Part shown: positions 39,131 through 51,380 of the stretch, one piece after another
How positions within the stretch are numbered: the first letter of the stretch is position 1
How the letters are laid out: each line of letters opens with the position of its first letter
Source: Macquaria australasica
Lineage: Eukaryota > Chordata > Actinopteri > Centrarchiformes > Percichthyidae
Reading direction: 5' to 3'
Length of the DNA stretch: 64,000 bases
Assembly: GCA_005408345.1 (NCBI GenBank)
Contig: SEMN01001367.1
Span: 1-64,000, forward strand
The notes under the pieces: generated by a model
The model's database searches: none
Told to the model about the DNA's origin: nothing
The model's input: only the letters and a program-made list of their open reading frames with translations
Translations under genes and position numbers: made by a program

Positions 39131-41454
39131 GGAGGGCGGGTGAAGTGAGTAAGCAGGACACCGACCAAACGGTTTATAAGATTTATAAGGGCTGCTGGAT
39201 GATGTGGCCTCTTCGAAACGACGGCGCATCTGCCTGGACTGCGCAACATCCAGGTTCAGAGCGTAAAACTTGTCCGCGGTGGAGGTGTTGTGGCACATGA
39301 ATGTGGCCATCTTGTCCCTGACCTCCGCCGAATGTACATTCTTGGCCTGCGAGACGGTGGTGGAGGAGAGGGACTCGTAAAGATCGCTACTGCCGGCAAA
39401 GGTTAAACTGAGGTGGGCACCGCCGTGGCGCAGTGCGACTCACGTGTGCGGAGACGGCGGTCCTGAGGTCGATGAAGCTGGGCTTTCCCGGCAATCCCAT
39501 CTCCGCCCAAGCACCCTGCATGTACGAGATTCCGTGCCGGCCCTATTCCAGCCGCAAACAACACGCGATCAGACGTGGGCCTGCAGCGCTCGCGCAGCTC
39601 CAGCCACGTCTCCAGCCACTCGTATTCTTCGGGCCGGAAAAAAATCTGGGCCGCCCCGAAGTCCCTGCTGGTCTTGTGGTTGCTGACCTGCAATGCGGAG
39701 GGGGGGGGGAGAGAAATACATTAAATTAAAAAAACCAAAAAAATACAAAACACACATTTAGACGCCCCGTCAGATCGAACTCAAATTTCGGGCACACGTC
39801 AGCGGAGACCCCCGTACTTACCGAGACCACAAAGCCCTCGGCGGACCGGTCGCTGGTGGTCTTCGCTGCTTCCACTTCCTCCACCGTCATGTTGGTCAGG
39901 ACTCCGGGACGGTGCCCGTAGATGCATGCCACAAACGCGGAGAAGTATCCGTAGAAGCTATACCTCAGCGCTTGTGAGCCGTTCTTCTTCATTTCATCTG
40001 AGCGGAGGACACGCCAAAAGTAAGCCACCTCAGAGATGCATTTACCCGCCCGCCCGCCCGGGCTAAACAGCCGGTTACATACCCAGCAGTGCGGGGATTC
40101 GTGCCCCAGCCGTGTCCCGGCACTTTTTCAGGCTATCCCTGGAGACGACCTTCGCCATCTTCTCCGCCTTCACCTGCATTTGGTGCAGGACCACCTTTTT
40201 TGTGATGTTGGTGAGGGCCGATTTGACGTCTCTCACCACGCCAGTCAGCTGGGCCTGGGACAGGCGGCAGAGGGGAGGGGGGGTCTCCTTCATATATTGG
40301 AGGAATTGGTACACGTTTCTCATATAAAAGTTCGCCGTTGTCACCGCCTTGCCCGTAGTCAGGAGATGGGAGGACCATCTGTTAAATTAAAAAAAAAGAA
40401 AAAAGCACAAAGCACAAGGTCAGGGACCACGGGCCGGGCAGCAACCCGAGAAATGATTATGAAAGCCGGTCACACTCACTCACTTTCTGATCTGGGCCCC
40501 GTCATCCAGAAACATCCAGCTGCGTAGGTTGCGTTTTCCCGTGGCCATGAAATAAACAAAAGACTTCACGCGGCTCACCTTGGAGTAGGCGTTTTCGAGA
40601 TGCTTGGTAGAAGGGCAGATTCCCTCCTGGTAATGTTGGTAATCCTCCAAGTAACTCGCAATGTATTTGGGGAAGATCAGATGGCGCAGACCCGGCATTC
40701 TTCCACTACTTTGGATAAGCCCGCGCACGACTCCTTCCTTCGGTCTTTTGGTCAGCGATGGCCCGCTGTAATCCCCCTCACCCGATCCTTCCTCCTCATC
40801 CACCACCACAGCCCGTTCCTCCTCTGCGGCCCGTTCCCCCCTCCTCCTCCTCATCATCATCATCATCCGCCGCCCCCTGCAGCAGATCCGTCCGCTCTGT
40901 CACCACGCCGGACTCGGGCGTTCTGCGACCGGAGACGGCCTGTGACAGCCGCCTGTATTTTTTCCGGAGGTCGGCCAGTTCCATAACCAGCCTCTGGTTC
41001 TTCCTCCACCTCTCCGTGCATCCCGGGTCGCTGCACGTGGGCGGCCGCGGCTCTTCCTGCACCCGGCATGCCAAACGCGCGTCATCGCCCTCCTCTCGTG
41101 CCACCAGGTCCAAGCCGGAGACCATGGCAGGTGAGGGGGTTTTGGCACGGAGCGCAGCCAGGAGGGCGATAGTTTTATTGCTCCTTACCCTATTTAAGTG
41201 GACCTCCACCTCTTCTTTGCTGAGCTCCGGGTGGCTTTCCCTCAGGTGCCTGTCCAGTCTCGTGCTTTTGTACGCGCATCCAGAGACCGGACAGGCAAGG
41301 TCCCTGATGTTTACCCTTCGGGCGGCGTGGTTTAGGAGAATCCTCCGCTCATCCAGGTTCGCCACATTGTGTGTCCATCTGAAGTGATTGGACAGTGCCG
41401 CAAAAGCCTTGAAACAGAGAGGGCAGGTGGAGGACTTCTTTGGAAGTGTCATTG
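39092..41454 (-). pseudogene. Crypton-like tyrosine recombinase gene, nearly intact
   Basis: Six-exon minus-strand layout: exon with start (41454-40484, ATG at 41452), 40378-40083, 39997-39822, 39687-39444, and 39346 to the stop at 39092, preceded by an acceptor just upstream of the ATG implying a 5' non-coding exon. Every intron is GT-AG and reading phase matches. The N-terminus has two Cys-His fingers (CPLCFKAF...HFRWTH; CPVSGCAYK...HLRESH). The middle is a helical core-binding domain. The C-terminus has recombinase residues: Arg in YGHRPGVLTNM, Lys in SNHKTSRDF, Arg in FIDLRTAVSAH, His in FMCHNTSTAD and the nucleophile Tyr in KFYALN. Two frame breaks: an extra base in a C6 run at 40836-40841, and a shift at about 39520-39535 before MQGAWAEMGLPG. 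These may be true decay or assembly errors. Crypton-type is inferred from the fold. Confidence 0.75.
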
Positions 41455-41874
41455 CTGAAGAAAAAAAAAAAGCGATTAGACCGCTGTGATAAACGTGCAA
41501 TTTCCCACCGAAATCGGGGAGAAGAGAAACACAACCTACCTCCAGCGTGTTCTGTGGAAAATGAGGGAAAACCAAAGCCGAAACTTCACTCTTATGTGCG
41601 GAGTGAATTTCCAAATCCGGCTGGAGACTGTCTGTGACTGGCTGAGACCAGAGACAAAGGTGAAACCGTTTGCCATTTGGCGTGCAGATAATTGAGCCGT
41701 TGCAGGCCACCACGTGAGCAAAAAACACGCCCTCGTTGGCCTCACGTGAGACAGGAACGATGCCTCTATCCTGGGCAGATAATTCTGAAGCACCCCCTGA
41801 ATAATAACTAAAAATAAATAATGATGATAATAATAATCACAGTTCTCCACAGGCCGTGTCTCGCCGCGTTTTGC

Positions 41875-41957
41875 GCCCGGGAGACGCACTGCCTGCTGGC
41901 CTGTCTCTACTAAAGCGCCGCTGACATCTCTGGAGGTTGTGAAGCGCGTTCACAGCC
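41875..41957. repeat. Right inverted repeat of the recombinase element
   Basis: Inverted partner of 39048-39130. It lies about 420 bases upstream of the recombinase start codon and just inside the 134-bp tandem array. Confidence 0.88.
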
Positions 41958-41971
41958 ATCTCTCCAAAGGA

Positions 41972-42650
41972 ACGTAATTTCCTCCGGCGGACCATCCAGC
42001 CCTTAGCTTAAGTCCAACAGCCACAGCCACAAACACCGGGAACTCACACAGCCTCTCCCCGGCGATGACAGGCCGTCCCCGGGGCGGACATCCGCATACA
42101 GCCGCGCGTAATATCCTCCGGCGGACCATCCAGCCCTTAGCTTAAGTCTAACAGCCACAGCCACAAACACCGGGCTCTCACACAGCCTCTCCCCGGCGAT
42201 GACAGGCCGTCCCCGGGGCGGACATCCGCATACAGCCGCGCGTAATGTCCTCCGGCGGACCATCCAGCCCTTAACTTAAGTCTAACAGCCACAGCCACAA
42301 ACACCGGGCTCTCACACAGCCTCTCCCCGGCGATGACAGGCCGTCCCCGGGGCGGACATCCGCATACAGCCGCGCGTAATGTCCTCCGGCGGACCATCCA
42401 GCCCTTAGCTTAAGTCTAACAGCCACAGCCACAAACACCGGGCTCTCACACAGCCTCTCCCCGGCGATGACAGGCCGTCCCCGGGGCGGACATCCGCATA
42501 CAGCCGCGCGTAATGTCCTCCGGCGGACCATCCAGCCCTTAGCTTAAGTCAAACAGCCACAGCCACAAACACCGGGCACTCACACAGCCTCTCCCCGGCG
42601 ATGACAGGCCGTCCCCGGGGCGGACATCCGCATACAGCCGCGCGTAATAT
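41972..42650. repeat. 134-bp GC-rich tandem array, five copies
   Basis: Units begin at about 41972, 42106, 42240, 42374 and 42508 with a constant 134-base period and only a few single-base differences. Each contains 'cctccggcggaccatccagc' and 'ggccgtccccggggcggaca'. It lies upstream of the recombinase gene, outside its right inverted repeat. Confidence 0.93.
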
Positions 42651-43267
42651 CCCCGGGCGCACTTCCTCCGGGCTGTTCAACCACCTCTGGGGCCTACACG
42701 CAGCACCTTGCACACCGCATTGTACTTAGAATTTTAAAAACACTGTGCTTAATAGAATGAAGCGTGGTACCAGGACCGCGTGGTACCAGGACCGCGTAGT
42801 GCCAGGACCACGTACTCTTTACCACAGCGCCCTGGGCTTGGGAGATCTGCCGGGCAGATCCGCTGCCACCAGCCCGACTTCCCTTCCTACACTTAGGCTC
42901 GGATGTCTAAGATCTATGACAGTGTATCACAAGCCTGTGATAGGTGTCAGCAATCCCCTGCACATCTAATACAAATGTTCTGGCTTTGCCCATCCCTAAA
43001 TAATTAATGAACTGAGATTTTTAATACCTTATCAGAGATAATTGAGGAAAGGGTATGTACCCAAAATATATAGTCTTAATGGGGGAGCTCCATTCTTCCA
43101 ATTCATTAAGAGGACAAATGTCACACTTACTCCTGAGTTTGTTTATGGTTGTGTTATTTTAGTTTTCTTTGTCTTCGTAAGCTGTTTTGGGGTTAGCAAT
43201 TTGGCAATTGTCACATTCTACATTGTCTTTATAAAAGGAATTTATATCTTTCTAATTTCTGTATAAA
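42651..43267. other. Unassigned DNA with a short 18-bp repeat
   Basis: Three units of 'gtggtaccaggaccgc' type occur at 42764-42812. The remainder returns to AT-rich composition and has no recognised gene. Confidence 0.4.
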
Positions 43268-43403
43268 TGCTCTGTTGACACAATTGACTTGGGACTTGAC
43301 TTTGGACTTGACAGTCTTGACTTGGGACTTGCCTGTCTTGACTTTGGACTTGCCTGTTCTGACTTGGGATTTGACAGTCCTGACTTGGGACTAGCCTGAT
43401 GGT
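43268..43403. repeat. Minisatellite, ~20-bp unit
   Basis: Repeated 'cttgacttgggacttg' variants, about seven imperfect units, 150 bases before the first slc2a1 exon seen. Confidence 0.85.
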
Positions 43404-43549
43404 GCCAGAGGAAAGGTCAGGGGGTCACTGAAGTCAAGAGTTATTATTATTATATTTCAGTCTGGTTTAAAGAGAGCCACGTCATGAAACTTGATCTGTC
43501 TTTATTCCTGTTCCACACTGAGCCTGCTGTGTGTTGTTTTGTGTTTTAG

Positions 43550-45005
43550 ACCATTGAGAGTTTCTACAATGAGACGTGGAGCATCAGGTTTTCAGAACCC
43601 ATTTCTCGGGCCACTTTAACAGCTCTGTGGTCGCTCTCTGTGGCCATCTTCTCTGTGGGAGGAATGCTCGGCTCCTTCTCCGTCAGCCTCTTTGTCAACC
43701 GCTTTGGCAGGTACGACTCTTCCTACTACTGACAACATTACTAATCACACCTTCCCTTAAAAATCTGACCAAATATGAATACTCTTCTGATCTCTAAAGG
43801 AAGAACTCCATGCTCATGGCCAATGTGCTCGTCTTTATTGCTGCTGCGTTTATGGGCTTCTCCAAGATGGCTGCTTCCTTTGAGATGCTCATCATTGGAC
43901 GTTTCATAGTGGGTCTCTACTCTGGCCTCTCCACTGGCTTTGTGCCCATTTATGTTGAGGAAATCTCCCCCACATCTCTCCGTGGAGCATTAGGCACTCT
44001 GCATCAGCTTGGTGTAGTGATCGGCATTCTCATGGCACAGGTGAGATTCTTCACTCTTGAACTGTGATTGCCTTCTTCTTTTTCCAGCTTTAGAACCTCC
44101 ATATAGTGTGATAGTATCACCATTTACACCCTCTGCATCACTCTTTACCTGTCCCCGTCTCCAGCCCTCTGCATTACTCTCTCTCTACCTGTCCCCGTCT
44201 CCAGCCCTCTGCATTACTCTCTCTACCTGTCCCTGTCTCCAGCCTTTGCTCCCTACTCCCTCCTCCCAGACCATGTTCTATTTCATTACTCTCTACCTGT
44301 CCATCTCCAGCCCTCTGCTTTACTCTCTCTCTACCTGTCCCTGTCTCCAGCCCCTGCTCCCTTCTCCCAGACCAGGTTCTTTTTCCTTCTCCCCAGACCA
44401 GCCATCCTCGAGCCGTCCACCAGATGCCCTCAGACTTCCTCATTCCCCTGCTCACCTGTTCTCACTTCCCTCATCAGCCCTGCAGTCACCTGACCTTCTG
44501 CTTGTTCACCTGTTCTCACTCCCCTCCTCAGCCACTCACTACATATACCAGCCCAGATCCTTTGTTTCACTTCATTCCTAGTTGGCATGTGCTTTGTTCC
44601 TTATGTTTTTACCTATGAGCTTTTGTAACCTGAACCTGGACCTCAACCTGCCTGCCTGTCTGTAAGCTCTATTCAGTAAATCACCAAAATCATCCTGCTG
44701 CCTCACCTGTCTGCATCTGGGTCCTGTCACCATTGCCCTGAGTTTCCTGAGTCATGGTAGTTAGAAAGTTGCTCCATGAAGCCCGAAGAAAGTCACAGAT
44801 AATTACCCCACCCTTTTCACACAAGGTGTAGCAATAACAATAATTGATCAACCCTTCGATGAATTATCAAGCCCCAGTAAGCATAATAACTTCCTCTCTT
44901 CCAGTTCTCATTAGATGCAACTCTGCAGAGCACAGGCCTCCCAAACCAATTGCTTTGTTTTTTGATTATTCACTCAAACTATGAAAGGTCTATTAAAGGA
45001 AATTA

Positions 45006-45047
<42 letters not shown>

Positions 45048-48000
45048 TTTTTTACAGTTTAATCTTCTGTGGATTTTACACAACACGTGACTGGAGCACA
45101 CATACACTCTGTATTCTAATAATTGAACTGTTGCATAAATTGTCTGCTGTCTTTTTTTTATTTTGTTAAGCACGTTGAGCTGCATTTTGAGTATGAAAGG
45201 TGCTATATAAATAAAGTTTTATTAATTTAAATATATATAATATACAAAATAAATAGTATCCATTGTATTTCTATGCTTCTATTGTTTCCAAATGCTCTTC
45301 AGACTACAAACAAATGTCTTGTTTTTCAGAGGGTTCCTAAAAGTAACCCGAGTAAACGTATTCATTGGAGTAATTCCTTAATAATCTAATTACGGCCAGT
45401 AATCAGACTGTGTGCATGTAAACAAGTTCTGTGGGTTAGAACAATGCTTGGCTGCACAACAATGGTAATGTTTGTATTGATGCACCTGTCAGGGTTGAAG
45501 ATGTTACAATGCTGTTAATAATCACCTGTTAGACACCATTTAGTCTAACAGTGGAGCTTCAAGCGTATGGCCAGAACATTATAACAACCATCATCTTCAT
45601 CCTGTTTCAGCCTTTTTCCACATTTCTGTAAAATAATTTTACTCCAGGACATTTTATTCTAGTTAGTTGACTTTAAGGTAACAGTTAGGAGAAGAGGCTT
45701 GTATGAGTCTTTTTAGGGCCGTGAGCAGGATGTGACCCTGATTTTAGACACTACAAATAACACGTCAACAACAACACCTAGTTAACAAATACAGTATTTA
45801 AGCCAACTGGCGTTAAAGAACATTCCTGTTATGTATATAGCATATACTGTATAGTATAGTAACAAATAAACCGTACAGTGTTGTATACAGTGTTGTGTAC
45901 GCAGTCTGTTGTGTGTGTTGTGTAGATTTTTGGGATTGAATCCCTCATGGGGAATGCCTCCCTGTGGCCCCTCCTGCTGGGTTTTACTGTGCTGCCGGCT
46001 GTGCTGCAGTGTGCCCTGCTGCCCCTCTGCCCCGAGAGCCCCCGATACCTCCTCATCACCTGCAACGAGGAGAGCAAAGCCCACAGCAGTGAGACACACA
46101 CACACACATTTCACAAAACACGCAATTATAAACAATTATAAACATGTTTCTGTAGTTTCTCTACAAGTTACTCTAGTTTCTCTAAAAGTTACTGTAGCTG
46201 CCACTTGGATTAACCGCACGAGATGCAGAGAGCTTCGACTGGTGCAACTTTAATTCTCTCCTCTTTTTACCACTGGTACTCTGACACTGTGAAAACTATA
46301 AAATGGACAAAAACACAAATGCCATAGTACCATATTTCCACAAATAATACATAGAAATCATATTTACATTTTTAAACTTAATACAAATCATTTTAGTAAA
46401 CTTAAATAATGAACTTTTACATGAAATTAGGCTTTTAAAGTATTGTAAGTTACAGCTCTTATTTAAATAAAAATATTGACAGTTTCCTTCTGTTTTAAAT
46501 AAAATTAACCATTCTCTTTTACAATGAATATATTAGTAGACTAATACATTAGTTTTCCTCCTGCCTCCTTCTGCTTCCAAGGGCGCTAAGTTTGAGCTCT
46601 ACCTGCTAGCAGCCTATCTTCCACACACACTTCGCAGGGACAGTCTTTGCACGTGACATACAAATGACACAAAAACATGAAGCGAACCACAATTAAATAA
46701 CCTCTCACAAGTTTCAACACAGAATACGACGAGTAAATAATTTGTTTGCATGTTTTACCAACTTTGGAGCAACGAGAGCATGTCGTTTCGATGAGAAGGG
46801 AGCAGAAAGTCTAACATCAGCAATATAAGGATGTAGTAGAAGAGCGGTGCTCTTCAAAATAAAAGCACAAAAATGCAAAGTGGCAGAGCCACATCATTTA
46901 CCATAAACAAAATTACCTTCCATTTACAGTTACTGTAGTTTCTCTGCACGTTACTGTAGTTTCTTTATATGTTACTGTAGTTTCTCTGCACGTTACTATA
47001 GTTTCTTTACAAGTTACTGTAGTTTCTCTGCTAGTTACTGTAGTTTCCTTACAAGTTACTGTAATTTTTCTGGAAGTTACTGTAGTTCAATTCAATTCAA
47101 TTCAGTTTTATTTATATAGCGCCATATCATAACAAAGTTATCTCAGGGCACTAGTTTATATGCACGTTACTCTAGTTTCTCTGCAAGTTACTGTAGTTTC
47201 TTTATAAGTTATTGTAGTTTCTCTGCACATTACTGTAGTTTCTCTGCAAGTTACTGTAGTTTTTTTTACAAGTTACAGTGGTTTCGCTACAGGTTACTGT
47301 AGTTTCTCTGGAAGTTACTGTAGTTTATATGCATATTACTGTGGTTTCTCTGCACATTACTGTAGTTTTTTTTTACAAGTTACTGTAGTTTCTCTGTACG
47401 TTACTGTAGTTTCTTTACAAGTTATTGTAGTTTCTCTAGAAGTTACTGTAGTTTCTCTGTACATTACTGTAGTTTCTTTACAAGTTATTGTAGTTTCTCT
47501 AGAAGTTACTGTAGTTTCTCTATAGGTTACTGTAGTTTCTCTGGAAGTTACTGTAGTTAATTCCTCATCTTTTGACCACACTTATTATACCAAGCACATC
47601 TGGCAGCTGTGTGGCAGCTTTATAAATCCCTTTCCAGGCTGACGTAGATGTAATATAAAGTTCTGTCTTGCAGTCCTGACGAAGCTGCGGGGAACTGACG
47701 AGGTGAGTGAGGACATGCAGGAGATGAAAGAGGAGAGCCAGCAGATGATGAGGGAGAAGAAGGTGACCATCCTTGAGCTGTTCCGCTCCCCGAATTACCG
47801 CCAGCCTATCTTTGTGGCCATCATGCTGCAACTCTCACAGCAGTTGTCTGGAATCAACGCTGTAAGTCAAAGGATGCAGATGGATGAGGTCTGCCAGATG
47901 GTACAATCTAATGAGGGTGAAGTTAATGACTGTTTATGATCACAAGGAAGTATATATGTGATAGTTCATATAGTAGATTTCTCTTCTTTTACTCTGGAGG

Positions 48001-49648
48001 CAGATTTAACCCACAAAGTCCATAAACATCCCTCTGCATGGGATGATTTTGTCCCACAACATAATGATGAAGCAGATAAACTCCAGTCCTATATAGCAAA
48101 GTGTTATTAGGGGTGAGTCAGCAGAAGTCAGAGGTTAGTAGAGGACGACCCACTCTTCCTCCTGAGCCACAGCCACCCACAATTACTAAAGAACCAGTGG
48201 TGAATTCCTCAATACGAACTCAGCTACTTGTTAGTTTTGGAGGATGGTGCTTAACTTTATTTTAGGGGCAGATAATCTAATGGTCAGATAATCAGTAATG
48301 AGCCAGAGGTAGTTAAAGCATCTGAGAAAAATGTCTCCTGGATGTCTCCCTGTGGAGGTAATGTCCAACTGAGAGGACACCCAGAGCACGCTGGAGGTAT
48401 TATACAGTATATACTTGTTTATCCCATCATGCCTGGGAATGCGTCAGGATACCCCAGAAAGGGCTTAGCCTGCTGCCACCAGGATCTGGACTCAGATAAA
48501 CTGCAGAAAATGGGTGAAGGGAAGCCGGACATGCTACTATTTGAGTCTTAAGATACTCAAGTATCAAGTAAATCAAGTCTCAAAGTCCAAGTCAAGAAGC
48601 AGTTCTTATAGTAGTTTTAGTGACTCCAAGTCTTAGTTCAGGTCTCATCAGAGCAGCTCAAACACACACTGACACACACTAACAACAGATAAAGTAACTG
48701 TTCCCTGTGTTACGTCGTCCTCTTCAGGTGTTTTACTACTCGACTGGGATCTTTGAGCGAGCAGGTGTGTCCCAGCCTGTCTATGCAACCATTGGTGCAG
48801 GAGTGGTCAACACTGCCTTCACTGTGGTTTCTGTAAGTCACAAAAGAACCATTAAACCCCCCCCAAAAAAGCCTCTGATGTTTAACTCCAGGATCTGTTT
48901 TGTAATAACCCCACACAGTTGTTTGTGGTGGAGCGTATAGGCAGGAGACCTCTTCACCTCACTGGTTTGATGGGAATGGCAGTCTCAGCTGTTTTTCTAA
49001 CTGTTGCCATGGCGCTGTTGGTAAGTGTTTGAGACTGACTTTATTTAATCCATTAGGCTTTCCACATAAAGTGACTGAAAGCATCTGTGGTGTGCTGCTG
49101 TGGCTCCTCAGGACCAGCTCAGGTGGATGTCCTACGTCAGCATCGCGGCCACCTTCAGTTTTGTAGCCTTTTTTGAAATCGGGCCCGGCCCCATCCCCTG
49201 GTTCATTGTGGCCGAGCTCTTCAGCCAGGGGGCCCGGCCTGCTGCCATTGCAGTTGCTGGTTTCTCCAATTGGTCTGCCAACTTCTTAGTGGGGATGTGC
49301 TTCCAATATGTCGAGGTGAGACAGCTTTCATTTCAAATTATATTGGCTTTGTACATTTATCTTCAGTCTAGAAAGGCCATTAATCTTCCCAAATGTTGAT
49401 TGCATATACATACTTTGACTTTGCCTTTGATATCCCCGCAGCAACTCTGTGGCCCCTACGTCTTCATCATCTTCACCATCCTGCTGCTCGGCTTCTTCGT
49501 CTTCACCTGCTTCAAGGTGCCGGAGACCAAGGGCCGCACCTTTGATGAGATTTCAGCGGGCTTCCGCCAGTCAGGCGGTCACGGTGCTGACAAGTACTCG
49601 GCCCCTGAAGAGTTCAACACCCTCAGGGGGGAGGACCCCGACCTTTGA
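43550..49648 (+). CDS. slc2a1: GLUT1 facilitative glucose transporter, exons 3-10
   Basis: A 12-helix sugar porter of the plasma membrane that equilibrates glucose. Exons: 43550-43710, 43800-44040, 45926-46088, 47674-47861, 48728-48832, 48919-49020, 49112-49315, 49442-49648, all GT-AG. Their lengths (161, 241, 163, 188, 105, 102, 204 bases and the last) match the vertebrate GLUT1 pattern as I know it. They give 456 residues of an expected ~492. Signatures: glycosylation site FYNETW, VNRFGRKNSM, the PESPRYL motif, QQLSGINAVFYYS, VERIGRRPL, GPGPIPWF, and PETKGRTFDEI. The C-terminus (FRQSGG...) fits GLUT1 rather than GLUT3. The first ~36 residues (two small exons including GYNTGV) were not found and must lie farther left or outside the window. 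Fish keep two slc2a1 paralogs; which one is not decided here. Confidence 0.93.
44041..44757 (+). mobile_element. Interspersed repeat with ~40-bp tandem core in slc2a1 intron
   Basis: From 44140 to 44380 there are repeats of 'tacctgtccctgtctccagc' plus 'cctctgcattactctctctc'. The end ('ctgcatctgggtcctgtcac' at about 44712) is the shared terminus, in opposite orientation, of the TIR elements at 745 and 14729. The left end is unclear. Confidence 0.5.
45000..45230 (+). repeat. (AT)n repeat and LINE/SINE-type 3' tail
   Basis: A TA run at 45005-45044 is followed, at 45165-45220, by 'gagtatgaaaggtgctatat' and 'aataaagttttatt', a tail typical of L2-related LINE or SINE ends and different from the 'gaattgaatt' tail family. 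Confidence 0.5.
46145..47561. repeat. 21-bp minisatellite interrupted by insertions
   Basis: Units of 'gttactgtagtttctctgca' recur about 30 times at 46925-47561, with a few more at 46145-46195. About 730 bases of other AT-rich sequence (46196-46924) and a reverse L2 tail (47088-47155) separate the blocks. It lies in the slc2a1 intron before the exon at 47674. Confidence 0.88.
47088..47155 (-). mobile_element. L2 tail insertion in the minisatellite
   Basis: Reverse-oriented 'ttcaattcaattcagtttta' and 'gcgccatatcataacaaagt', the same 3' end as the LINE at 16752-20085, truncated to about 68 bases. Confidence 0.85.
47862..48727. other. slc2a1 intron without recognised element
   Basis: No repeat family or gene is recognised here; an intron of ordinary composition. 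Confidence 0.4.
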
Positions 49649-51380
49649 AAGCTACATGCACACACCCACGCGCTGCAAAGTTACCTGTTACACCTGGGCC
49701 GCACCTTTTGAACAAATATCCCATAAACTAATGTTAGGGTCAGTATTACACAAGAGGTTTAGTCTTCACACACACGGATGACCTTAGTCGGTTACTGTGG
49801 GCTCAGTCTGTCCTCAGCACTTTAGCCACGATGGTAAAAATGACTGTAAACATTTGGAGTTATATCATGAAGTAATATTCTTATTCAAAATAGAAAATGA
49901 ACCTTCTGTACATAATTTGAAAGTCTGAGTTTCTTTATGTTATGCAGTTCCATTTTCTAATTTGGGGTTTAAATGATCCAGTTTGAAGCGTCAGATGGAG
50001 TGCTTACATTCATATGAACCTTGTCTGATTGTGAAAAAGTGAACCACAGTATCACAGTGACTCAGTGCACCAGTAAACATTGGTAAACACTACTCTCTCT
50101 AAGTATATTGACTTTTAAGCATGTTGCCTCTCTGGCTGCATCCCAAACAGTGATGAAGGTGTTTTGGTTTTGACAGATGGAAAATCTCTGCTGTGTAATT
50201 TTGACTTTCTAGGTCATAATTATGAGATTTTACGTCATATTTTAAACTTAAGTCCTAATTATTAAGTCAGAACTACAAGAGTGTTTCCATTCACCTGTTA
50301 TTATCCATTTCTCAATTTGTGCAAAAAAAACCCAAACCCTGAGTGGAAACTGTGGAAATTCAAAAAAAGTTGAAATGTCACAAAAGGTTTTTACGCCTGG
50401 CTGAGGTGTAGAAGTTGGTGTCTGGATAAAAGACTGAGTGAATAAATGCTGACATGTACATGAAGCATGTGAGTTAAAGTGAAGAGCTGAAAACATCAGA
50501 TCTGTGTGGAGCGATGAGGAGGCTGTGACCTTCCTCACATTAACACATGAAACTAACAGAAATGTCATATCTCCATCATGTTTTCACATGGTTTTCCATC
50601 ATTTTAGCTTTGTCTGGAGCTCTTTGAATGACGCCATCTCAGTGTGTCCTCTTCTGCCATGGTTTATTGGCAGGGACTGGAGAATTAGCTCCACTAGCTG
50701 TTTATCTCCATCAACCAATGAACTCATTTTCACATAACAATAGTGGAGGGAAACAAGCATTCATCTTTTTCCAATTTTCTGGAAATTTTGTTGAAATTTG
50801 TGTTACGTTTGGCTGAAAACTTGACTTCTGACTTAGTTTCTCAAAGTGACGACATGCTGAGATATTGAGTACAATTTCTGACTCACAGTCAAATGATTTG
50901 TTCAGACTGAATATGAAGAGAACTTTTTTATTATCTTGCTTTTATTATAATCCATTAAAGGTGTCCATGTTTGGTGTGTGTGTAGGAAGATGTGCTCAGA
51001 CTGAACACAATGCTAACTGTCACCTTCTGTTGTCCGTATAAATTTGACTGCTGAACTGTTTGTGAAGTCCAGGTGTATTTGTCCCAAACAGCCAACGTCT
51101 CAACTTTACAAACGTAGATTAGCTAAAGCTAGCTAACAACATACGTAGCAGCCACGTGTGTGTGTGTGTGTGTGTGCTGAGCTATGACTTTCTCCAACAT
51201 TTGATGCAACGTTGTGCCAAGCAGCACTTTGTTTTAGTGTCTGTAATTTCTGATCCTAGAACCTGTAATACTAAGACATTTGTCCTCACTTGGCAGACTA
51301 AACCTGTGTCCCACTACTTCATCAGTTTTTCAGTAAATCACTGCGGAGCTCACAGACGAATTTCATCTTTTTTTATACAA

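Noticed and set aside
40758..41387. 209-residue plus-strand ORF opposite the recombinase gene
   Set aside because: Antisense shadow of the GC-rich zinc-finger exon; no domain.
42003..42531. Three overlapping 86-residue minus ORFs with identical sequence
   Set aside because: They are translation of the 134-bp tandem array, not genes.
44057..44581. 174-residue Ser/Pro/Leu-rich ORF after the second slc2a1 exon
   Set aside because: Low-complexity translation of an intronic repeat; the exon donor at 44041 is canonical.
47357..47581. Thr/Arg-repeat ORF resembling a repetitive protein
   Set aside because: Translation of the 21-bp minisatellite; no start context or conservation.
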